This document shows positions 55,887-64,000 of a stretch of DNA of 64,000 nucleotides, one piece after another. The translations under genes and the position numbers were made by a program. The notes under the pieces were generated by a model. That model was not told the origin of the DNA and did no database searches. It worked only from the letters and a program-made list of their open reading frames with translations. Origin of the DNA: Proliferodiscus dingleyae (taxonomy: Eukaryota > Ascomycota > Leotiomycetes > Helotiales > Lachnaceae); NCBI GenBank assembly GCA_003988795.1, contig QYAK01000042.1:62001-126000 (forward strand), read 5' to 3'. The first letter of the stretch is position 1. The number at the start of each line of letters is the position of its first letter.

Positions 55887-58730
55887 TATAGATTATTCGG
55901 CCACCCAAAAAAGTCTCCTTGTATCTTGAATGGAGTTGGTGGGAAGATGTATTCGAATATATCGTGTAGCGCCTTATGCGGCCGTCACTTTATCCTATCC
56001 GCAGACGCCCGATCGTCAAGCAAAGTATGACGGTTTGCCCGACGCAGGACTCGAGATGTTGGATATTTCGAAATATCGAACAATATCGATGCGAAGACGT
56101 CGAGGCGAGGCGAGGCGAGATTGGCTGGCCTTTAACTAGTGAGTCCGTGTTTCGAGATAGCCAAGAGCTGATGAAATTTTGATAGGGAGGGTGGTGGCTA
56201 TCAAGAAAGCAGGAATAAATCGCTGATGAAGATCTGTTCTATTAAAAAGGAATCAATCTGGCGTTCCACATGGATAAGTCGATGCCGATGACAGTGTCAG
56301 TGACAGTGACAATCACCGAGCAAAGAAATCAAGGGAGGCTTGGATGTTCGTTTCGAAGGAAGGAAGTTCGAGGAGAGATTCTGCCGATAGGGGTCGGTCG
56401 TCCGTGAAGCACAAATAGTCTGCGAATGGGCTGCTGAGACGCTGCGTGCTTGGATTAAAGCTCCCCAGCAAAGAATTGAGGAACAGGGGCTTGGCCAGGA
56501 ACAGTAGAAAGGAAGCACTGCGCAACGCCGCTTGAGTTCAAAGTACAGGCGTCATTAATACAGGGAAAGTGAAGTCGACGAAGGATACGTCAGTGGTGAG
56601 GTTGATGGGATGGAGGGGGATGGGTGAGGATGACGAGGGAGGTTGAGAGAGAAAAGGAGAAGAGGTTGGTCGACAAGGCGAGGTGTCGTGATGATAACTA
56701 ACAAAGCCAAAGCCACCTCCAACACCACACCACCACCACCACACTAACACGTACAGTGCAATACAGAGAAGCAGCCAGCAATCCGCAACAAGAGCAATCA
56801 GCAACAGGGCAGCTGCAGGAGCGAATGCTGGTCGCAGAGGCCACCAGAGCCACCCAGCGGCCTGTACGAGCGTGGATTACGAGTCGACTCCGATGCCAAA
56901 ACCAGTGCCAGTGGCAGTTCGCCTGTGTTTCAAGATCTCGACGACGGTGCAGGGGGCCACCCGGACCCAGCCCAGCTCCCAGCTCCCAGCTCTGTGACCG
57001 ACGGCGTCTATTGATCCCTAGTCTACGGGGCGTGAGAGCAGTCTGTACGGTACATAGACAAGTGCTATGTGATGTGTTTGTATCTCATCTACATTCTCAA
57101 TTGTGGTACTGTACAGTACCATCACCGATGGCCATGCATTTCTATATTCCTCATCCGGCACCGAATCTATTGCGATGGGATTGGCAGGCTTTCTCATCCC
57201 CGACGACAGGATGACACGAGACAACAGGTCAGAAGCACTGCGCTGCACTGCACTGGACGCCTATAAAAAAGAGAAGTGGGGAGGAAACAGCGCTACAGCT
57301 TGCGGCAGGATCCTCAACGCTACTGAAAATAAATCCATCCATCATCTCACCCACCTCGAAAGCGACCTCAACCTCGACCTCGACCCGCGGAAGTGGGCGA
57401 TGTGCACAGCCTGGCTATTCAATGCGGATCCTATTCTTCTATGGCGCTGAACAGAGAGAAGACCCTTCAAGCAAGTAATTACACCGCAGAATAGTATACC
57501 ACACCACACTGCACGCTTCGTCCCAACTTCGGTCCGCACTCCCCGAGGCCGTCTGAGCTAGAGCATGAAGCAAGGTGTGCATCCTACTGGAAGAGGACGC
57601 AGCACAACCAGTGCATATAGCATAACAATCCGCCTGACCATCCTTTGAACAATAGCCCAGTGATTCCGATATATCTCATCGTGTCTCTGTTTGCCTCTCA
57701 GGCGTCTTTTGCATTGATCCTCGGCCTCTTATGACGTGGAAACGGAGCCACGGCTTGGCTTCGACAAGCCTCACCATATGTTATCCATACCTCTCTGCCA
57801 TAGGCCGCGCCTCTTCCGCGTCAGACTTATGGACTAGGAGAGCACAAAGCTGTACGATGCCTCTTTTTAACGTGGTTGCTCGTTGATGGATCGAATGAAT
57901 GGCCGCTTCGCAAATAGCTGGACAGGATGGATGTGATCAATGCCAGGAGTGCATTACCAGAGTGCAGGGGCGTTGGGAGGAATCCCCATCCTGCTGTTCT
58001 GATTGACGCAAGGCTGCGGTCTGAAACGTTAGCTTGTGTGCGCCTGCGGGGAGTAGATGGATAGTGCCGACACTGGGCTGAGTGTGGTAGAACTCCCTCC
58101 TTAATGGCGGGCAACTGGAACCGCTGATTCGGATTTAGTGTCGTCGCATCCTGGTGGAGAACAAGCCCAGGCCAGGGGAGTCAAGGGGAACAAAAGAAGT
58201 CATTCTCCGTCCCTTTCCGGTCTCTTGGAGCAGCGGCATTAAACTTTTCATAGAAACTGCTGCGGTAAGCTGGTTTCTGCTATATTGTGGCCCCAGCTAG
58301 GTTAGATGCAGTAGAAATACCCAGCTAGTACGCCCGGAAAATGCACAGGCAATTCTATCACGTGTATCTCCCCTTCCCTCAAACCAAACGAGCCCTAAGC
58401 AGAGCAAACTGCGTGTAATCATATAACAGAAGGTCAGGACTCCCAACCATGACTCACTATTCTTCGATACCCATTTAACCACAGAATAGCATTCAGTCAC
58501 GTGCCATAATGCGACTCCAGGTTGAGTGTGAGCGTGCTATCCCGGTAGCGCGGCCGCCTCTCTCGCTAATCTGGCAGCGAAAATAACATCCTTGTCTGTC
58601 AATCTTTCCTTCGCGTCGACCAGCTGGATCTTATTTTGCAGAAGCCCTCTAGCCGCGTAGACTATGTCTCACTTGTTACCCCAACGCGACTGTCTCATCT
58701 AAGAATCGGCGGGCGGCGTCCGGCATCATC
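55887..58730. promoter_or_regulatory. Long non-coding region between the PUF and Vps72 genes
   Basis: About 2.8 kb between two divergent housekeeping genes. It contains a GAGGC-repeat patch (56098-56120), CACCAC tracts (about 56720-56745) and an 18-bp palindrome (57104-57121). No ORF has protein-like features. Long 5' UTRs or a non-coding transcript are possible. Confidence 0.5.
57104..57121. promoter_or_regulatory. 18-bp perfect palindrome TGGTACTGTACAGTACCA
   Basis: Completely self-complementary, with no spacer, in the long non-coding region. It is a candidate dimeric-factor site. Related GTACGGTAC lies near 57045. Confidence 0.45.
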
Positions 58731-60736
58731 ATGGACGACGTGCCAGAGGAAGATACTCCCATGCGCACCGAGGAAGACCCTGACTCTGTCAGTGAGAGTG
58801 GGAGTGGCAGTGGCAGTGGCAGTGGCAGCGGTAGTGGCAGCGGTAGTGATGCAGAGGACGAGCAAACGGAGTGGCTCGCTACCACGCGAGAGAAGCGTTC
58901 GACTGCGGGAAATCGACTGAATGCCCTCCTCCAGCAGGAGGAACCCGATGACGAACTCGAGCTCCTTTTCGAGGAAGCAGACGATGACGTGGGGTTCGAG
59001 GATGTCGAGGCTGATCAGTCAGACGTGCAGATGGACTCGTCTTCGGACGACGAAGACCAGGGCCCAACAGCTGGTGCCGATGATTATGAGGGCGAGAAGG
59101 AGATACAGCGGCAAGCCAAAGCGGAACGGCAAGCTAAAAGGCGCAAGTTAAACGACGGCATACCAAGACTCAAAAAAAGAGTCAGAATTGATCCTACTTC
59201 AACCCAACCAGTTCCTCGGCCCAAGAAGAAATCGGAACGCGCGTCATGGATCCCTACGGCCGAAGATGCTCCAACGCGCGCATCTGCCAGAGGGACTACC
59301 AAGAAGAGCAAACAACAGTTGCACAAGCAGATGATAGAACGCGAGATCAAGAGACAAAGGCAATTGCTGAACATGGAGAGAGCTGCCGTGGCGAAAGAGG
59401 CTGCTAAGAAGCCAGCGCTAACACAAGCGGACCGGTTAAAAGAGGCTGCGAGGGTCGAGAAACAAAACTCGAGAAGTCTAAATAGGTGGGAAGAGTCCGA
59501 GCAGGCAAGGGAAGAGGAGCAGAGGGCAAGACTGGCTGCCCTGCAGAACAGAACCCTAGAAGGCCCAGTTATTACGTGGTGGAGCGGGTTCGCTGAGTAC
59601 GTGGGAGGCAAGTTGAAGAAGGTCGGGCGAATCCTGGAGGTCACTGAGAAAGAAAAGGTGGGAAGGAAGAGGAAGGCTGTGGAAATAGAATCGGATTCAG
59701 CCAAAGCAGACGAGGCTTGTAAGGACAAGAAGGAGGAGTCTCAGGATCCAGCAACACACAATGCTTCAAGAGATGGCTCACAAGCACCTACAGCACTAGA
59801 CAAAGCAGCGGACGGGAAAGCTCCAGCGGATGGTGCTAAGGGGACCGAATCCCCCGCCCCGAAGGACAAAAGCCCTTCGGCGGATGGTACTCCCAATCCC
59901 GCCAACGCCGCTTCTGAACAGTTAGAAGATGCTGCTAGTGTAACACCTGTCCAAGAAGCACCAGTGCGCCCTCTACCTGATCCACCGAAGCCATCCCCTA
60001 TTTTAGCCCCTCCAGTCGGGTTTTCCGTGCCAACTCAGCCTCCAGCTTCTTCTGTTCTGGCCCCTCCACCTATAAACCGTTTACCTGGCTACACTCCTCC
60101 GCAGCCAAATGGCCAACTTTCTCACTCACAGTTCCAAACAGCTTCACCTGGTCAACCACCCCTCGACGGCTCAGCACCTTTACCTGGTTTTGGCTACAAC
60201 TTCATGGCCAGCTATCCCCCAAACCTACCAACATCGCAGATCCCCTTTGGTCTCCCACCACAACCTCCTAAGGAAGAAGGTCCACCCCCACCACCTACTA
60301 TCGAGCATTCGAATCGTAACTACTTGATTCTCTCTAATTTCGCTGAAGACGCCATAAAAGAAAAAGACGTTCAAACTCAGATCCTTTTCAACAGGACATT
60401 TCCTAAACTCCGCAGTACGTACATTTGCTCCTCAACCAAAATCTTTCCCTTGTAGCTTCTATGCCATACTGATCAATGATAGAAACAAGACCCCCGCCAG
60501 AATTGTGTGTCATCACTTCTTTTCCGGCCAGATACAGAGACCCTTCCACAGGATTGCCGTATTACAACTCTTTTGCGTTCAAGGAGATTCAGAATCTAAA
60601 GAAAGGCAAGTATAAATGGAGCAAGCTAGTAGGAGCATATGTAGGAAGCGGCACCTTTGCTGCGAGAGGGGTGCCAAGTAGGTTTATGAATCCGGCGTCT
60701 CAGCCTCAGCCTCAGCCTCAAACCCAGCAGACCTAA
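58731..60736 (+). CDS. SWR1 complex subunit Vps72/Swc2 (YL1 family)
   Basis: Two exons (58731-60414, 60483-60736) around a 68-nt intron give 645 residues. Swc2/YL1 binds the H2A.Z-H2B dimer for exchange by SWR1. The N-terminal acidic region (SD/E repeats) and a following YL1 block (STAGNRLNALLQQEE...ELELLFEE, then DVGFEDVEAD) are the H2A.Z-binding part. A basic coiled region and a Pro-rich middle lead to the C-terminal YL1_C domain (FPARYRDPSTGLPYYNS), which spans the intron. An in-frame GGCAGT microsatellite at 58790-58848 encodes a Ser-Gly run near the N terminus. It ends in a Gln/Pro repeat. The role is known for yeast and inferred here. Confidence 0.92.
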
Positions 60737-62165
60737 TCGAAAGCTGTGGATGTATATTTGTATGATCGGGATGTATATATGGTTAACGGACTATTCAAAA
60801 AAGACAGCGAATATCCTAGCATGCTCCTCCTTTCGATCAAGCAGTTCCATGCATATTTGTCGAATGACGTTCTCAGTTTAGTTTGTTTGCTTTACCTCAA
60901 CAGACTCATCGGCCTGGGAGAGTGTCACGTGCTATAATATGGTGCTTCCTCCACCGTCTCTGCTCTTTGTTGCGTTGCATTGGTGGGAGAAAGGCTTTCG
61001 CGAACTATATTATTCCTTCTTTTCGCTAAGATTCTAAACGTAGTCACTTTGGCTATCAAGGCTATTTTTTGTGTGCAGTATAAATCTACATTAGGCAATT
61101 TATTCGCCAAGTCTCGCTTTATTCAACCTTCCTATTCAGGGGCTTACATGCTCAGGTTCCCGAATCAATTGCGGAAGGTAACTTAGTCAAAAATCATTCA
61201 AGGCCTGCTGACTCTCAAATGGGGTTTCGGAGATTTGCTATCTCACAATGGTGCGTTTGGTGCTGGTTCCTGCAACTCGGCAAGCTGCCGGCAGCTGTCT
61301 CTTTGCCGAATGCAACGCTTTAAGACCGCACACTACTAGGATGCAAGCCTTCTAGCTGCTAATTTTCTTCAACTCCCAAGGTGGCTTATATAACCTGTAG
61401 TCCCCCGGCAATTTCTCCGAGAATGCCAGGCTGGAAGGGGATCTCGGACGTCCGTCATGTTGACAGCATTCCGCTACCAGACTCTCACCTAAGCTGGTAA
61501 GTTGCCTCTGCCCTGGATTCCACTCCTTCTGTGTAACGTTGTCTTTCACATTCGTGGAAAAGATTTTAGAGTTTCTCTGCCCATGACAAGAACTACCCAA
61601 GTACGGATCAAGAAGTTGCGGAGTTATACAACGGGTAACAAGATGGCTTTGCATGGGGCTAGGATCCACCAGGTACAACAGTACAACAAACAAGTCTTCT
61701 AGCCAACCACACGACTTAGCACAGCTGTGTTGTCGGCGACACATATAAGGCTCACAATAAGACTTTCGGGTCTCTGCCGAGGACGAATGGTAGGCCAGGA
61801 AATATACCAAATTAGGAGTCTGGGTTGCCTGATTAGTTGCTACAGCTTACTTGTACCCTGGGACTCCCCCCCCTTTGGGTCCAGCAAACCGACATGCCCT
61901 TGTCAGTCTTACTCTGACAACGCCTTCCTTGGAGATAGGGCAAGGCTCTAGTATTTATAAGCTCCATGCCTCAGACGATGTTTGCCCAGGTAGGTTTCTT
62001 AACTTTCAATGTTGCTGCAATCGTATATGTTGGTCGTGCATCGAGGATTCACTTATTTGGGATAGAAAAAGGTCTCACGGGACACTTGCATCTCTACGCA
62101 TTGAACTATACAGGATCAGGTTCTGGAATTAGACCAAAGATCCAGAGTTCTGCGACCCTGGCCTA
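60737..62165. other. Intergenic, about 1.4 kb
   Basis: No gene is supported; the small open frames here lack motifs and good starts. Confidence 0.5.
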
Positions 62166-63272
62166 ATGTCTGTCCTTTCAAAGTCCAGATTGGAAATCTT
62201 CTTCTTTTATCTCGTCTCAATATTCGCAAGCATTTCTACAGCTAGGCTCGTCAATGATGTCGTCAACAGAGCCCCTTCCGATCTCCCCCGCCTGGTCATA
62301 TACTTCCAAACTACGCACAACAAAACGACTGGGGCTCCGATATCCATGCTTCCGTTGATCACAGAACAAGGCATAGCCCTCACCCATCTCATAGTGTGCT
62401 CATTCCACATAAATGTGAATTCAGTGGTTCATTTGAACGACTATCCCCCTTCAGATCCGCGTTTCGATACCCTCTGGGCCGAGACGGAAGTACTCAAGAA
62501 TGCTAGTGTCAAAGTAATGGGTATGATAGGCGGTGCTGCTGGCGGTTCTTTCAACACACAGACCCTCGATGGCAACGACACTACTTTTGATACCTACTAC
62601 GGCCAGCTTCGGGACACTATTTCCACTTACGGCCTCCAAGGCATGGATCTTGATGTAGAGCAACAAATGAGCCAGAGCGGCATCACCCGGCTCATCAACA
62701 GACTGCACGAGGATTTCGGCCCCGACTTTCTGATCACGTTGGCGCCGGTGGCATCCGCACTGGATGGAGGCGGAAACCTGAGTGGCTTCGACTACAAGGC
62801 CCTCGAATCTGCCGTGGGAGACGAGATCGCTTTCTATAATGGCCAATTCTACAACGGCTTCGGGGATATGGATAGCACGGCAACCTTCGACTCTGTAGTC
62901 GCGAACGGCTTCAGCCCGCAGAAGATCCTAGCTGGACAGGTCACAACCCCCTCTGAAGGATTTGGATTTACCCCATTTTCCATATTCAACGAGACCATCA
63001 TTGAGCTGAGAGAGAAGTACGGGGAGATTGGGGGCGTGATGGGCTGGGAGTATTTTGATAGCAATCCTGGGGGTACGGCAGCGCCTTGGGAATGGGCGGA
63101 GGAGATGACGGCTATCTTGCGGCCGGACGATAAGGTGGAGCTTGTCATTACAACAGAGACTGCTCAGGGCCTAGAAGCTGCATGGAAGAGCAGCGTGCAA
63201 GGCAATAAGCCGGCTGTGGATGTCGCGCTGGAAAGTCCGAATGTGGACTATATGGCTATGGTGAATGCCTGA
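62166..63272 (+). CDS. GH18 chitinase-like protein
   Basis: A single exon of 368 residues. The N-terminal hydrophobic segment (IFFFYLVSIFASISTA) acts as a signal peptide or anchor. The family's strand-4 motif DGxDxDxE reads Q158-G-M-D161-L-D163-V-E165, so the catalytic acid Glu165 and the two Asp before it are kept. The first Asp is Gln. Other landmarks are the strand-3 segment VMGMIGGAAGG and the strand-8 VMGWEYFD. No chitin-binding module is seen. It could be a chitinase or an endo-N-acetylglucosaminidase-like enzyme of the same fold; activity is likely but not certain. Confidence 0.85.
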   Translation: MSVLSKSRLEIFFFYLVSIFASISTARLVNDVVNRAPSDLPRLVIYFQTTHNKTTGAPISMLPLITEQGIALTHLIVCSFHINVNSVVHLNDYPPSDPRFDTLWAETEVLKNASVKVMGMIGGAAGGSFNTQTLDGNDTTFDTYYGQLRDTISTYGLQGMDLDVEQQMSQSGITRLINRLHEDFGPDFLITLAPVASALDGGGNLSGFDYKALESAVGDEIAFYNGQFYNGFGDMDSTATFDSVVANGFSPQKILAGQVTTPSEGFGFTPFSIFNETIIELREKYGEIGGVMGWEYFDSNPGGTAAPWEWAEEMTAILRPDDKVELVITTETAQGLEAAWKSSVQGNKPAVDVALESPNVDYMAMVNA

Positions 63273-63714
63273 TGAGAGCTAGAGAGTTAATTTCAGTCGG
63301 CCAGGTTTGTTGTCAAGATATGAAAGCAATTGATTGTCATGTCATTTGCTCTTAGACAATGTTTCCAAGCCATAGCGATTCTTCTTTTTAACACCACAAA
63401 GTTCAAGAAAAAGAGAAATACCGAGAAAAAGCCATTTTGAAGTTAGGAGGTCTTAATATATTGCATAAAAATGTTTCCTCAAAATTTAGCGCTATTCATT
63501 GTTTCACAAATTTGGAGGGCACGGCCGGTCGGTGATACTCAGCAGCTGTTTGGTAGAAGAGCAGAAATCATCGCACTCGCTTCCGCCGACACTGATCAAA
63601 CAGCGAAGTGGAATGGCCCGAAGTTCAATCAACGCTGTCCATTTACCGTAGAATTATTCCAGTCAGGATTCCATTAGCACTGAGACTTGCGAGCTCACCA
63701 CTCTCGGTTTCAAT
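63273..63714. other. Intergenic
   Basis: 442 bp between the GH18 gene and the start of the Zn2Cys6 gene. No gene is supported. Confidence 0.5.
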
Positions 63715-64000
63715 ATGCCCACTCGAAAAGCAACATCTGAGGGCACTAAGAAGAGTGCATGTGTAGAGTGCAGGCAGCAAAAAGTTAGCAACTCGCATCC
63801 TCCTTTCCACGACTACGTAATACTAACCATGATGCAAGTAGATGCGATGTGAAGATGGTTCAGAGGAGTCTGGGACGCCCTGTTCGCGCTGTCGGCGACA
63901 GAAGATACCGTGTGTCTTCTCTGCCCCATTCCATCGAGTGCACAAACGAAAGTAAGCATTACTCCCCATCCTGTCTGGCAAATCTCATTGTCATCAAGAC
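63715..64000 (+). CDS. Zn2Cys6 transcription factor, N-terminal part (cut by right edge)
   Basis: Exon 1 (63715-63783) encodes MPTRKATSEGTKKSACVECR. A 58-nt intron with donor GTTAGC and acceptor AAGTAG (63784-63841) follows. Exon 2 (63842-63951) continues MRCEDGSEESGTPCSRCRRQ to complete the cluster C-x2-C-x6-C-x9-C-x2-C-x6-C. A second donor (GTAAGC at 63952) begins another intron, and the rest of the gene is outside. The basic linker HRVHKRK follows the cluster. Its targets and length are unknown; the adjacent GH18 gene is a possible target, but nothing in the window shows it. Confidence 0.85.

Noticed and set aside
1..64000. tRNA genes, CRISPR arrays and intact transposons
   Set aside because: I saw no cloverleaf with a GGTTCRANYCC T-loop, no regularly spaced repeat array, and no transposase or reverse-transcriptase frame.

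Overview
The window is nuclear DNA from a filamentous ascomycete (Pezizomycotina). The genes are split by short introns of about 43-93 nt with GT..AG ends and CTRAY-like branch sites. The protein families are fungal: HET, Zn2Cys6, 3CxxC, cutinase, Jsn1-type PUF and the OTT_1508-like deaminase. A leotiomycete is my best guess from general resemblance, but this is an inference that the window alone cannot prove. I see no tRNA, rRNA, CRISPR array or intact transposon. Exon boundaries were set by hand from splice signals and reading-frame continuity, and I only give a multi-exon model when the codon count closes exactly.

Layout. 0-3 kb: a left-truncated membrane-anchored type-B carboxylesterase and an F-box protein, both on the minus strand. 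5-13 kb: a secreted GH3 beta-glucosidase, an NmrA/isoflavone-reductase-like oxidoreductase, an AflR-like Zn2Cys6 regulator, and a divergently transcribed FAD monooxygenase. The last three could form a small tailoring or catabolic cluster. The regulator-monooxygenase intergenic region carries three palindromes.

15-30 kb is the most accessory-looking stretch. It holds a UPF1-like SF1 helicase whose catalytic motifs are eroded, a fungal OTT_1508-like deaminase with an intact zinc/catalytic signature, a C2H2 zinc-finger protein with an unresolved 5' end, a kinase-HAD-uracil phosphoribosyltransferase fusion broken by one base in an A8 run, a conserved-looking small protein, a 3CxxC zinc-finger protein and a large HET-domain protein. 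A short motif (TAGGCCTCAA) recurs in the non-coding DNA here.

30-45 kb: purple acid phosphatase, a flavin disulfide oxidoreductase, Delta12 fatty-acid desaturase, the SAGA subunit Sgf73, an MFS transporter containing a 15-nt micro-exon, a divergent secreted nucleoside hydrolase and a GNAT acetyltransferase. 45-52 kb: a Ras-type GTPase fused to an N-terminal domain resembling those of fungal STAND/NLR proteins, an MFS drug-antiporter-like protein and a cutinase.

52-64 kb: housekeeping genes (a Jsn1/Puf1-type RRM-PUF protein and the SWR1 subunit Vps72/Swc2) separated by a long non-coding region, then a secreted GH18 protein and the start of a Zn2Cys6 regulator that runs off the right edge. The strongest candidates for something new are the N-terminal-domain-Ras fusion, which carries Glu at the position of Ras Gly13 and has no CaaX box, and the pairing of a pseudo-helicase with an active-looking deaminase.
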